Source: Phoronis australis (lineage: Eukaryota; Phoronida; Phoronidae). Taken from it: a stretch of 64,000 bases of DNA. The DNA lies in assembly GCA_002633005.1 (NCBI GenBank), contig NMRA01000028.1, positions 460,606 through 524,605 of the forward strand. Direction: 5' to 3'. A program made the translations under genes and the position numbers. Under the pieces are notes generated by a model that saw only the letters and a program-made list of their open reading frames with translations, was not told the origin of the DNA and searched no databases. Positions 12,381-24,133 of the stretch are shown one piece after another (the first letter of the stretch is position 1; each line of letters opens with the position of its first letter).

Positions 12381-13858
12381 CTAAACCAACATCAATGCAG
12401 CATGAGCGCTCAACAAAGGAACCGCGTTATCTGAAAGATCTCGAATAATTCGGAAAGTAGACGTCCTAGCAAAAAATGGAAGATATCTTCTAAAAGCTCG
12501 TTCAAAACTCTATCTAAATTTATAGAATCGCAAAATTCCGTAAGTTTTTCAAAAAAATTGAAATTTTGCGTTTTTTTGAAATTCAATATCGAATAACTCA
12601 AAACGGTAAGTCTGAGAAAAAAAATTGTTACAAGTAATTTGAAAGGATATACCTCAGAAAATCCACATACAAAAATTCACGTCATTTTTTCTTCCCGTTT
12701 AAAATGGCACTCTAGCACGACTTAATATGGGTCAACTTGCGCCAGATCCGCCATCTTGGAATCAACTTCCGGTTTTTTAAGATTGCATAATTGCGTGCAA
12801 GAGAAAACTAATACCTGAAAAATTTCAAAGCAATTGGTCCTTTAAAGTGCCTGTACAAGAGAAAACGTTTTTTCCCAAAATCGAGGTGCGCATGCGCAAT
12901 TGCCGATATTTCTGCCATTTTGATTGGAAATGAATGATTTCTAGCATAATTGGAGGACCTGTATAATTTCATACTTGTGCCGATTTTGAGCCTAATACGT
13001 CAAAAAATAAAAAATTGCGGGTTCTATGAGCAAATGAATCAGAAATTGGAAACGAAATGGCCGCCATGTCCGCCATCTTTGATCTGATCATAACCAAAAA
13101 CAAGAGACTTCCAGCACTTGCAGAGCTACACGTTGTAGGTAAATTTCGTGTGGATAGGACCAAAATTGCGACCTGTAGAGTGCGAACAAAAAAAAACTTG
13201 ACGTCAGAGCAACATACGTGGCGAATTCGAATTTCGCAAAGTAATAAACAGAGTTAAGTGCCCGGTTGCATGTCCCAAATAGGAAATCAACTAAGTTCCC
13301 TAATTAATATATTGCGTATTTGTGGACTTGTGAAAACAACGATTGTTTTTCCTTATGAAGTTTTGGATTCATTACTAAGTTAATTTTTTAATTTGATACA
13401 AATCAAAGGTGAAATCTACGTTGAAATTTCAATACAAACTCAATAGCTTTTTTATGCAACGCCTCTTATTACTGTTTATTTTCATTGAACCCGCGCTCAG
13501 TTTTCATTTTTATTATTAAAAATAACTTCACTCAAGGAGGAGCTCCTAATCAGAATGAAAAATAGATCTGAGAGTAAAAAAAAACACAAATAAGCAACAG
13601 ATTTAGGGAAATTAGTTTAGTACCTATTAGGGACCGTTTCATGCAACCAGGCACTGGCGGATTTTCCTAAAGAAAACGTAAAACAACAAAATTGTTTGAA
13701 AATTTCCATCGCAAGAAGAAAATTTTGTGGTGAAATAATTAGTTTTGATGACTTGCCTCGTACACGCTTTAATTCATTTGCCTGAAGTTTTAATTAACAC
13801 AGAATGTACACGTACAATTTTTCTACACCACCATACTAATTTAGAAGACCATCATACT

Positions 13859-14019
13859 GAAGTCTATAAAACCATTGTTGATTTGTAATAAATCGACAAA
13901 AAACACTTTGCTTCTGACGTCTTTGAAAGTTGTGCTGGTCAGCATATAAATGATTTGCTGTTTTTATCCCCAATGATGTGAATATTCACTGGCGATCTGA
14001 ACATCAAAGACTAGATGAG
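13859..14019 (+). pseudogene. P-gene remnant (promoter fused to end of exon 2), copy a
   Basis: The P core promoter is intact: the 25-bp element at 13859-13883 includes TATAAA at 13875-13880. The exon-0-like region follows. The sequence then jumps from the 5' intron (CTGGCGAT) straight into the last 26 bases of exon 2 (13994-14019) followed by the GTTAGT donor and intron 2. The signal-peptide exon and nearly all of exon 2 are gone, and the remaining exon 2 codons include a TAG. It cannot encode the peptide. Confidence 0.75.
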
Positions 14020-14942
14020 GTTAGTTGAATTTTGTAAGCGTATGCGTTTTTAAGACATAAAATACTTGTAACCAGCAACAGGTCTAGTGCAGGGAACGCC
14101 CATCACTCTAAAATGAAATCTTTTTAGCTTATACTTCTCAGTAGGCCTAGTTCTGGTCAGTAATGATAAGTGCATCCTGTAAAAGGAATAATCCCTGGAC
14201 AGACCCGTAGCCAGCATTGCGCGGGGGGTGGTTCAAATTTCTTGAACGGTGGACCTTTGATATTTCATTCGACTCCGTGGAGTTTTCATTAAGGCCCTCA
14301 GTTGACGCAGCTTAGTTAGCGGGGAGGGAAATCTGTACACACAATGATGACTTTCAGCCCTAGATTGTGAGATGAGACGGAATTAGTAATACCAGAGATG
14401 AGGATGCCGTGACGGTTGCTCGCAAAGAACGGGACTCAAAATCGGATTTAATGTGGTCCAAAACGTTCTCGTGTTACTTCCTGAAAAATTCAGACGTGCT
14501 TAAATGAGTGATTACACCTACTCGGACAGAAATATTTAGTCGGAGAATGACTTGACGAATTTTTTTNTTTCATTCAACCCGGGCTCAGTTTTCATTTTTA
14601 TTATTAAAAATAACTTCACTCAAGGAGGAGTTCCTAATCAGAATGAAATGAAAAAATAGATCTGAGAGTAAAAAAAAAACACAAATACGCAACAGATTTA
14701 GGGAAATTAGTTTAGTACCTATTAGGGACCGTTTTACGTAACCAGGCACTGGCGGATTTTCCTAAGGAAAACGTAAAACAACAAAATTGTTTGAAAATTT
14801 CCATCACAAGAAGAAAATTTTGTGGTGAAATAATTAGTTTTGATGACTTGCCTCGTACACGCTTTAATTCATTTGCCTGAAGTTTTAATTAACACAGAAT
14901 GTACACGTACAATTTTCTACACCACCATACTAATTTAGAAGA

Positions 14943-15113
14943 CCATCATACTGAAGTCTATAAAACCATTGTTGATTTGTAATAAATCGACAAAAAACAC
15001 TTTGCTTCTAACGTCTTTGAAAGTTGTGCTGGTCAGCATATAAAGGATTTGTTGTTTTTATCCCCAATGATGTGAATATTCACTGGCGATCTGAACATCA
15101 AAGACTAGATGAG
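14943..15113 (+). pseudogene. P-gene remnant, copy b
   Basis: Second copy of the same remnant in the tandem duplicate: TATAAA at 14959-14964, exon 2 residue at 15088-15113, then the GTTAGT donor. Same deletion breakpoint as copy a, so the deletion predates the local duplication (or both are one locus). Confidence 0.7.
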
Positions 15114-15714
15114 GTTAGTTGAATTTTGTAAGCGTATGCGTTTTTAAGACATAAAATACTTGTAACCAGCAACAGGTCTAATGCAGGGAACCCCCATCAC
15201 TCTAAAATGAAATCTTTTTAGCTTATACTACTCAGTAGGCCTAGTTCTGGTCAGTAATGATAAGTGCATCCTGTAAAAGGAATAATCCCTGGACAGACCC
15301 GCAGCCAGCATTGCGCGGGGGGTGGTTCAAATTTCTTGAACGGTGGACCTTTGATATTTCATTCGACTCCGTGGACTTTTCATTAAGGCCCTCAGTTGAC
15401 GCAGCTTAGTTAGCGGGGAGGGAAATCTGTATACACAATGATGACTTTCAGCCCTAGATTGTGAGATGAGACGGAATTAGTAATACCAGAGATGAGGATG
15501 CCGTGACGGTTGCTCGCAAAGAACGGGACTCAAAATCGGATTTAATGTGGTCCAAAACGTTCTCGTGTTACTTCCTGAAAAATTCAGACGTGCTTAAATG
15601 AGTGATTACACCTACTCGGACAGAAATATTTAGTCGGAGAATGACTTGACGAATTTTTTTATCTAGTTATATTTTTGCGTGTTACTTAAATTGCTTACGT
15701 CTTTGGAAATGGGA

Positions 15715-15790
15715 ACTGCCCACTACTCACCATTCGGTTCACCATTCCGAAGGTTCACTACTTCGAAGGTTAGCTACTACGAAAAGATCT
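15715..15790 (+). repeat. 16-bp minisatellite, left cluster
   Basis: Four degenerate 16-17 bp units of the type GTTCACTACTTCGAAG. The same unit occurs in opposite orientation at 16676-16780. Confidence 0.55.
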
Positions 15791-16437
15791 ACTCATGTGC
15801 AATTTTTATACTTTTACATGCAAAAATGAATGATACTTCGGTTGTTAGATATTCTGAGTAGTGTACCTAAACCGAAAATAACGCCTGGATACTAATAGAT
15901 CACTTTGGTTTTCATGCGCATGCGAAATTGCCGGCATGACTTACGAGCACAGAAAATGAATACGTTATTGCACATTACAAATATGAAGTAGGAATATTGA
16001 TGAATTATCAACCACGATATATTCTTCAAGTCCATGTTAAGGTCGCACCTGTTTACAGAGCGACTGAAATTGTTAGGGCTGCTGCGCCTGAACCGCACCC
16101 ACCCACACTTCCGGGTCGAAATTAGATGTAGTTTGGAGGCTACCCTGTCCCTGCCAGTCTTCACCAATTCAGAGAGCCCCATTCAGTCTACTCAAATTTA
16201 AAACCGTTTGTCGACGCACCCCTGACCAGTGCCCCAGATGTTGTCCCTGAGTCGTTGGTTAGATTCGAGAATCACTATTGGCGGTGATTGCAACTGAGCT
16301 CATTTACAAGCAATGTAATCAATTTATTAAGAACTATTCAACTTTTGCATACCCTTTAAATGGTTGCTAAATGGACACGGATACAATACTTTATTGATGT
16401 CATTTCCGACTCATTAGCAGACAGTCACAGTAATGAA

Positions 16438-16560
16438 CTGTGTGGCTTAGTGGTTTCAGCTCCGGACTGTTTGAATACTGGCTTCACTGGCTGAAAATCG
16501 GGCATTGGACAAAGATGTCTCCTACTCCTCTGAGCTTCATCTTACCAATGAATATATGCA
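16438..16560 (+). mobile_element. Possible tRNA-like SINE head
   Basis: TGGCTTAGTGG at about 16441-16451 is a perfect match to the pol III A-box consensus, as at the head of tRNA-derived SINEs. I see no clear B box, so the call is weak. Confidence 0.25.
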
Positions 16561-16675
16561 AGGGCGTGAATGAGAACCTGGATATAATGCGAAAGCGATT
16601 CCTTACCGGGACTGTGGTCATATTTAAGAAAAAATAGCTGTCGGAGCTCTGGTTTCAGATTAGTGGACATTCGCA

Positions 16676-16780
16676 GTATTGAACTTTCGAAGGTGGCAAA
16701 CCTTCGAAGCAATGAATCTTCGGAGTAGGCCTAGTGGACCTTCGGAGTAGCGAACATTCAGAACATGTAACCTTTGGAAA
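16676..16780 (-). repeat. 16-bp minisatellite, right cluster (inverted)
   Basis: Degenerate units of the type CTTCGGAGTAGCGAAC, the reverse complement of the cluster at 15715-15790. The two clusters bracket about 0.9 kb. Confidence 0.55.
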
Positions 16781-17882
16781 TCTTTTCCATCAAGTTAGTT
16801 GCTTGTATGAAGTCTGTGAGACTGTGCATCATTGACGCTATTGGCAAGAGAAGTCTTTCTTCATTCCCCAAAGTTTTTGTTGGGTCTAGACCTACTTCTC
16901 TCCAAAAAATGTGAACATGCTTGTCGGAGTTTTCTCAATGCAAGAAAACACGGTTATAGTTAAATGTCTGGTTTTTGAGCAACGACGGAGGGATGCCTAT
17001 AGTGAACTTACCGTCGACTTGTGCTGAATTTAAAAGGACGGAAACGCACACACGTGTACACGCATGCATTTCAATCTACCAATCCACTTTCGAAGTGGAT
17101 GAGCAACATAAATATTTGACGAACGCTTTCTATTCCAAATTTGAAAATGCCTGCCCTTTACCGTGCTCTGCTAGAAAGCAATATTAGATCTCAAACCTAT
17201 TTTCTGTTGTTTTGTTTCTTGGGCTATTTTAAGGCAATCGCACCACGCTACATTTGGGAGCTCTCTCGCTGCTGTATAGTTTAGCTAGGTATAGACATTT
17301 ACGTCTAGACTCCCTTCTTACCCTACAGTGTAACCACAACCCCGATGAGTAACATAAAGCCTCCGATAATCGTCTGCACGACCCTCGTTGAAATACTTTT
17401 GCATATCAAATATCTGGATATAATAACTCATAGCTATCATCATCGTCGAATAAGCTGTCAGTTCAAGTCACAGGTGTTGCGTTCATGAAGTGTTTTATTG
17501 GGTCGCTGAAATAGAACCCTCACATGATGAGAAATACTATGAGACCGTCTTTATAAGAATAAAATGCTTAATTCAGTTTTGGCGTTTTAGCTTGCTAGAC
17601 GTTGAAATACATCTTTAACATTAGAACTTAGACATAAGTTCCTCACATCACATGGAGCCTCCGTAAGAATCGTGTAATTTCCAACGGATACTTGTGTTGT
17701 TACTGTGCTGTCTAATTAGGTTGCTAACTCTGTAGGTTACATAACATCTGTGGCAGCTTTTCTTTTAGAACAAAACACAACCCAGTTATTCAACGAGCTT
17801 AATAAAACTTTAATGAAATCGGAATTCTTGCAAACAAATTACACCCGCGTCCAGTAATTTTCCTATCTTTGGTAACATTTCG

Positions 17883-19919
17883 TCATTGTCTGAAAAAAGA
17901 TGAAAGTTTCTTGTAAGATCCAATAGTTGACATTACTGTAGCCTACATTGTCCCATCGTCATGTACAAACATGTAGACACGCGCTTCGACGCAAGATTTA
18001 GTTCAGTTCGTTCACTTCATCACACATTTCGACCATATTTTTAGTATTCCTTACCAAGTCAGCTAAACCGGCAAGCGTGACCTCCACTTTAAACCACTCA
18101 CCAAGAACTATCATGACCATTCTGTGACGCAGTGAATATGTGTTTTAGTTTAATCTAGTTTCATCGCTCAATTGAGACGCCCATATTAATTGCCAGGGAA
18201 GAGACTTAGAATTGGATGAAATCATCAAACAAGAGTGTAGTTTTAAAGTCAGTTGTGCAAAACAAATATTAGCCAGACGTTAGTAAAAATATCGAAATTA
18301 CTAGTGAAAACACAAAAAACACAAATACTATCAAAGCGGCGTATAACGTGAAAAACAGCCTAAATTGCAATATTCAAAGTAGTTCTCTCCACTGAAACAA
18401 AAGTGAAACTGTTCACTAGGTATTTTTACGGTTTGTTCGTAAAGATGTCGAATTTCTGTTGATGTCAAATTTTCCTTTAGTTTCAAACTTCAAAAAAGAG
18501 AACGACCTGTCATATATACTATATCGAAAATGTGACCTTTGCCCTTTGAGGAGAACAAAACCATGGGGATTTCAAGCAGGAGCCAGTCCGACTTCTTTGA
18601 CCCCATGCGTGCGTATTTATTATTGGGGGAGAAGAACTTGAAAACTGTATTGGGATGAAATAGTTTTTATTTCGACTGTGTTTCAAAAATAGTGAATCTG
18701 GCGATATTTTTAGAAACTCTTACTATATTTAAAGTGAATAACTCTCACGTTAGCATCTCCAAGAAATAGATTCCCCACGATCTGTATAAAAGATGTTTCT
18801 TAACCTCATACGCAGGACAAGAAGTCATACACAATTTTTTGTTTAAAGCGCTGTTGACAAACTCCGGTTTTTCGTATTTACGACTTTATGGCCAGTGCCA
18901 ACAGACTCTGATTTTCATAAACAACTTGACAGCTACGAAATTTTTAATTAGCTTAAAAAATTTAATCATCAAGTCACCTGTTTACACGCTCCGATTGGCT
19001 GTACACAACAGTGGGCCTGCCCAGAATCTCTGGGATCCACGTGAGCTGAATTTGAGTGTACATTTTTGGGACACACTCTGTATCATTTCCCCCAGCCACA
19101 AGAAACTGGACTACCGGCTGTGTTTCATCGAGGGATTTTGAAACTGCCGGTTTAACCCAGACGCCTGAAAATTTTTGGGGGGTGTGCCCCCCCGCTTCCT
19201 ACGGCCCTGTGCATGCATATAAACGCTTGGGTGACAAGCTTAAAGAGGCAAACTTTACGAAGCTGTGAAGGTAAGAAAGATATGATAAGTGATTGATTAA
19301 ATGATTAAACAATGTGTTTCTAAGGTATGAGAGATGTTCCCTGTATCAGCCTATCAAAAAGTGGACGAGCGTTTTAGTATTGCTAAACTTCTCACGTCGC
19401 AGTCGACAAACTCTTCACAGTTTAATAAAATCTTACCCATTCTACAGCAGTGTATTTCAAGTGAAGTTAGCAAGTAAAGTGACGGGCTTTGATTTCAGCG
19501 AATGCATGACATACAAAGCGAGAATTGGCGATTCGAAATGAAACCACAAAAATGAAGCAGATTTCATTTTTTTCATGGCCCTTGTCAAAGCGAATTAACT
19601 ACAAAACGTCTGCTGCAGTAGAAGAATGCCAAAATTGCGTTTTCGGCCGTAAAACGGATAAAGTCCCTTTAATGAACTCTGTGCAACTTAAAACTGAACT
19701 TTCGACCGTCTTAGACAACACGGGTCTTAGACCTCTAATAAAACAAGCCCATAGATTTATTATTTGTATTTTAGATGGCAAGGAGGAAAGTGATGTCGTT
19801 TTAATTTTAAATATATTCTGCGATAATGAGTTCAATTACAATAATTATAGTAATACTTACTTTGTCGTAATCACAGAAGTAATAACCAACAAAGCGAAGA
19901 CAAATGCAGCAGTCTTCAT
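17883..19919 (-). pseudogene. M1: M-type secreted peptide gene lacking exon 2
   Basis: Exon 1 (19861-19919, minus) encodes MKTAAFVFALLVITSVITT, one residue different from M2, and ends in phase 2 at a GTAAGT donor. The last exon starts at 17889 after a pyrimidine tract and CAG; with M2-type splicing it would end at a TGA around 17883. The exon coding for the mature peptide, which in M2 lies at 34558-34674, is absent: between 19015 and 19210 the homologous sequence is replaced by unrelated DNA ending in an hAT-like terminus. Splicing exon 1 to exon 3 would stay in frame but give only a signal peptide plus Lys-Gln. A variant ATTAAA poly(A) signal lies at 17809-17814. Most likely a pseudogene. 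Confidence 0.7.
19150..19208 (-). mobile_element. hAT-like element end at the M1 exon 2 deletion
   Basis: Read on the minus strand the segment starts CAGGGCCGTAGGAAGCGG and continues through C- and G-rich tracts, as in hAT-type ends. Its outer edge coincides with the point where homology to U2 (36110) resumes. Confidence 0.5.
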
Positions 19920-20095
19920 GGCTTCCTAGAAAATGAAACAGGAAGGAACTTGAGTGGACACAAACACTAGTTATTTTATGATTGTTCAGTGGTTCTTGTG
20001 ACTGGTTAAAGTTAAAAATTTCAATACTAACCACGAAAGTGAACTTGAATGAAGTTTTGAAATCTTCCAAATTGATCCTATTATAATTAAGAGCA

Positions 20096-20120
20096 GGTTT
20101 TATACATTTCAGTATAGTGG
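20096..20120 (-). promoter_or_regulatory. M1 core promoter
   Basis: On the minus strand this reads ATACTGAAATGTATAAAA with CC at both ends; TATAAA occupies 20098-20103. It is the same element as at M2 and P1/P2. A non-coding exon follows (about 20073 to 20032), ending at a GTTAGT donor; the next acceptor (TTTTCTAG) lies just before the start codon. Confidence 0.7.
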
Positions 20121-20529
20121 TAATCGAGTATCATAACTATATTGTTATAACGGCGACCGGGTTATACTGTTATAACATACATATATTAATAAAATCCACA
20201 CTGACGCAAGAAAGATTATTATTATTGTTACTATATAATATAATATATTTTATATTAATGAATTCAATTGATTGAATTACATGCAGGCCTACTGGTTATT
20301 AAGTTTGACAAAGAAAATTTCATATCTGAATGTTCACAGAAATATTAGTGTCTCGAAGAGCACGTCATAGCATAGAGATCTGGTTCTATGTTCATCTGAT
20401 GAAAATTTAATATTTTTATGACAAGCTTTTGAAAACAATCGCAATGTTTCACCTAGTTCAACTAACAGAATACAGTTTGCATCTCATATCAAGCCTTTAT
20501 ATTAAATTAGTAGATTCTGCAAGCAGTAT

Positions 20530-20692
20530 ACATACACACATTCATACATACACACATGCATACATACATACATACGTATACGTATATATAAATATACACA
20601 CGCGCACATACCTAACACACACACTCGCGCGCGCGCGCGCGCGCGCACACACACACACACACACAGATAAACACACACACACACACACTTAA
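20530..20692. repeat. Compound microsatellite with a (CG)n core
   Basis: (CATA)n, then TA/CGTA-rich sequence, then (CA)n interrupted by an uninterrupted CG alternation at about 20625-20647, then (CA)n again. Alternating purine-pyrimidine sequence favours Z-DNA. Frames through it on both strands are artefacts. Confidence 0.9.
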
Positions 20693-22330
20693 ATAACCAT
20701 TAGTAGGTAAACTGGAGCTTGTTTAGCCCCGTTTGAATATCAGTGGTCAACTTGAGAATTCTCTGGGAGCATTTTTGGGAAAAATGATGATTTCGCTACA
20801 ATTACAAAATTGTAATTTGCGTGGTAAACTTTGGCCCGCAGATAAATACACTAATATACTCGTTTTTCTATTTTTTCAATAATGTACCATTGCTAGTATT
20901 TTTGAATTTGGGAAGTCTGAACCACAGACCCGTAGTGTGCTAACGGTCAGAACTAATGATAAGTCACTGGTATTTGGGAGTATAAACGCCGCCCACGACG
21001 TGTTCCCTTGAATTTTGGACAAGAACGACATTTTTACAAGGAGTCACTGAACATAACAGTTCACTTTTCTTATTTGAAACAAAAAATATTAAGTATTCAA
21101 AATTTCTTATGAAATAGGCTGTGTTGACCTATGGTTCGAACATCTTGCGGCTACTAAAAATACTTAATATAACCCTTGTACGAAATGGCACTTGGCATCT
21201 CCTTATAGAGTTAAAGAATCTAAATGAATAATGTATCTTATTGATCCACGTTGCTCTACCTAAATACACATAAAATGTCACTGAAACCATGGATTCTATA
21301 AAGGTATCGTTGGTGAAGACGCAAGACTCGAAAATTTATAAAATGGCGACTTGGTGGCGCAAAATGCATCAGTCTCACTGAAAATGGCTGTGACTCCTTA
21401 AAGGACTGCATGGCAACTCTTTGTGAAACTGAAGAACGCGTCGGAAACCTGAAGAGATCCTATGATACGTGGACATGTATTGTGTTCTGAAGGTGGGGTA
21501 CTCGTCACTGTCCGCCCGAAAGGGATTTTACATGGATAACGGTCGAAGCACTGATAAATTACCTAGGAAAGACAAGATTCTGGTGAACAGTCACTTACAT
21601 CACAGGGTATAATTAAAGTAATCCTGCAAGTTTCTCGTGCAGTTTGTAACCATGCGGTTTCCCATGTAACAATAGTGTCTGTGTTTAGCTCTTTGTAAAA
21701 TACATTTAGTTTACGTTCTTAAATAAACTTGCAAAGTATTTTATTTCATTGCAGATGTACTTTTTTCTGTTATCTACAATGTTCTTCTTAACTGTTAATA
21801 TCTATTTAATGTATTGTTTCTCGGTGGTCAGCTACTAGCGGTCCGCGCCTATATTGGCCACCCAGTCATATAACAATGTATGTTTTTGTATGATTTAAAG
21901 ATAAACGTTTCTGTCTCTCTCTACAGTAATTTCTTAGGATCCACGAACTCGTAAGGGCCTATTACTGAGTCATTGTCATATTTAGAAATCGTTGGCAGAT
22001 GTTGTTATCAAGAATAACTTCTGCCTTTTGCCTCCTGCTTTTAGCTTGAACACTGAGCTTGTGCTGGTCCTCATAAGCTCTTGTGCTCGCCTTATAGTAC
22101 GTGACAGGCTGACTAGGCGGTTCAGCCCTGGTTCATCGCACTTGCCATTGGCATTTTTACCTTTACTATAGTTACTCCAAAGCTGGTGATAGTTTTGCCG
22201 CGCACGCGTGCGGTATTTAAAAAAAATAGTTGCAGGTGGTCTGATACACGTTGTATCAGACGTGCGCAGGCCTCGCATGTGGGCCCATTGCACTGATCAC
22301 CTGGAAATATTTTTATGCTTTATTGATATA
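20693..22330. other. Intergenic region between M1 and P1, shared with 37545-39060
   Basis: Aligns along its length with the same region of U2 but shows no coding constraint. The frame at 21982-22293 (minus) is open in both copies, but most base differences change the amino acid. No gene is supported. Confidence 0.5.
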
Positions 22331-22470
22331 TGGTTAAAACCGAGCTGAGGAGCTAGAAACCCGGCTCAAGGGTTTAGCAGTGTGACCTGGTGGGACTTGA
22401 ACCCACGACCTCGAGTAAAGAAAGCAGGCACTTATCAACCAGCCCACACTGCCTCCTCCGTGCGGTATTT
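22330..22470 (-). mobile_element. tRNA-like SINE fragment
   Basis: The minus strand from about 22462 resembles a class II tRNA: GGCAGTGTGGGCTGGTTGA near the A box and GTGGGTTCAAGTCCCACC at the T arm (a perfect B-box stem-loop around 22385-22410). The acceptor stem is imperfect. Not present at the same place in U2. Confidence 0.5.
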
Positions 22471-22664
22471 ACTAGTGTCAATGTATGTTGTGCTGTGTAT
22501 AGTCATAGGTGGATTTAGGGGGACGGGGGACTGCCCCCTCTCCCTTGGCTGCCGCAAAAAAGTAAAACACCAAAAGCGTATAAATGTTGAGTTGATTAAT
22601 TAACCCCGGTAATTGAAATTATACGGCTGAAACCAGATTTAAATGTGTGCAGTTTTAGTGTTGG

Positions 22665-23275
22665 GGGGGGGCTCAGATCCAATTTCAAGTGTCAAATTCG
22701 GAACACGGCGCAATTGTAGCGGAACTATGGCTAAGTATAGGCTCTCCCGCGATATCCCAGGCGACCGACAGTGACGCTGGTCACTACGACTCCGTTTCCG
22801 TCGTCTGCTCCACTGTGCAATGAAGAAAATTACTTCATTTTTTAAAGAAAATGGAATCTGAGTGATGATGAAAAAACAGAAGCTGCTGGTAAGATGTCAA
22901 TTTTAATCGAAGCCTTAGTGAATCACTCAGAAACTCATAATTCACTCTTTGTCAAACCTTAACTTAAGACGATTTCCAAAGCAGTCGCGTCATTTTTGCC
23001 AACACAAAAAACGGATTTGGTCTTTTAGGCAATTGATGACTATTTTAAATACAACAAATTTGTTACGAACTGATTGCACAAAATATAAAACATAAAATAA
23101 GCGTTACAAAAGGAAGGAGGTTTCGCGCGCAAATGCTGTGGACCATAATCGTGGTGGTACAGTGGTAAAGTACGCGCGATCTATCCGGCAGGTTGGGGGT
23201 TCGAGTCTGTGGTACTTGCAGTTTTTCCTATTTGACACTTTCTCCGTGTTCTTTTTGCATTTTTTCTTGGAAAAT
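22665..23275 (+). mobile_element. tRNA-like-containing repeat, inverted partner of 6725-7390
   Basis: Reverse-complement match to 6725-7390. The tRNA-like part at about 23148-23225 has GGTGGTACAGTGGTAAAG and GGGGGTTCGAGTC. It replaces the sequence found at 39060-41600 in U2. Confidence 0.6.
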
Positions 23276-23279
23276 ACTT

Positions 23280-24108
23280 TGGAAAATGACTAAATTTTTT
23301 TAAGACTCGTGGTGTGTGCTAAGAACAACACAATGCCTAAACATGCATGTTTCAACCGATGTTATCAGATTTTGAAATGAATAAGCCACTAACATCATAA
23401 TTCATCATGTGATGTCTTTGGGTATACCATCCCCTGTGTACGTCTACACATGCGATGTAACTACTTACCCTAGGAACAGTCTCCATGAACTTCACATCAG
23501 TTCTGTGTTACCTCAATATGACATTTGTTTCAAAATATATTACTTTCAGTATCAAGCACACTCTTCTTATACCCCTCAGGGAAACCGGAGGTTACAAAAT
23601 CATACGAACTTAGTTGTCGGCAAGGTGTGAAATTTACACATATAAAAGAAAGTCGGCGAATTTTGTGTAAAGAATAATTAGGAGTTGGAGATGAAGTTAA
23701 ATTATTTCACTCTTAAAGTTTCAATGAACAAAGACAAGAATATTAAAATATGTTAAAAATATGCAATGTCATATTTTCATCAATGAGTGATTTTCAAAAA
23801 TGGCATCCTGATATGATTAAATTCACAGTCAATTTTTATTTCTTCAATTTTAAAAAATGTACGTCAGTACATTCTTAATAATTTCACCGGGTATCGAATG
23901 TTCGTGTTCGTTGTTCATTTTCTCCAACAAAACTTAAAGAATAAAAAGGTTTGATAATGTTCCTCACAAGAAGAAAATTTCATAGCAGAATAATGAGTTT
24001 TGATGACTTGTCACCATCCTGCATTCATTCATTTGCTTAAAGTTTTAATAAAAACGAAAATGTAACTTCATGCGCAATTATATTACACCATCATTCTAAT
24101 TTAGAAGA
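23280..24108. other. Conserved 5' flank of P1
   Basis: Aligns with 41600-42362 (U2) and 11260-13858 (U0, with an insertion). No coding exon is seen. It probably contains upstream regulatory sequence of the P gene, but no specific site can be named. Confidence 0.5.
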
Positions 24109-24133
24109 CCATCATACTGAAGTCTATAAAAGC
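24109..24133 (+). promoter_or_regulatory. P1 core promoter
   Basis: CC-flanked ATACTGAAGTCTATAAAA with TATAAA at 24125-24130. A start of transcription is expected about 30 bases downstream. The non-coding exon 0 ends at 24201 before a GTTAGC donor. Confidence 0.75.

Larger units (their letters stand above)
13477..15656 (+). repeat. 1.09-kb tandem duplication joined by a single N (14567)
   Basis: 13477-14566 and 14568-15656 are almost identical, with a few substitutions and small indels (for example GAATGAAA versus GAATGAAATGAAA). The junction is a single N. Two near-identical contig ends abutting at an N suggest an unmerged overlap or two alleles, not necessarily a genomic duplication. Confidence 0.8.
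10380..15660. repeat. Module U0: truncated copy of the duplicated unit
   Basis: Co-linear with 39340-45000 of U2, with deletions. 10417-10840 matches 39360-40280 (GGTTCAGTCAGTTACGTCT at the start). 11100-11400 matches 41440-41690. 11378-11990 matches 23420-23890 and 41760-42150. 13700-14190 matches the P promoter and intron 2. The M gene and the coding exons of P are missing. Confidence 0.75.

Noticed and set aside
12969-13257. Overlapping frames on both strands
   Set aside because: No domain, no splice context, and repeated GCCATCTT/GGAA words suggest repeat-derived DNA.
19314-19541. 75-codon frame open in both modules (also 36217-36444)
   Set aside because: It lies in M intron 1; most differences between the two copies change the amino acid, so there is no sign of coding constraint.
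20429-20692. His/Thr-rich and Cys/Val-rich frames on both strands
   Set aside because: Translation of the CA/CG microsatellite.
21982-22293. Minus-strand frame open in both modules (also 38779-39081)
   Set aside because: Absence of indels was tempting, but nearly all base changes are replacing and the N-terminal parts do not match.
23148-23225. Possible functional tRNA gene
   Set aside because: A and B boxes are recognisable but the acceptor stem does not pair and the sequence belongs to a dispersed repeat.
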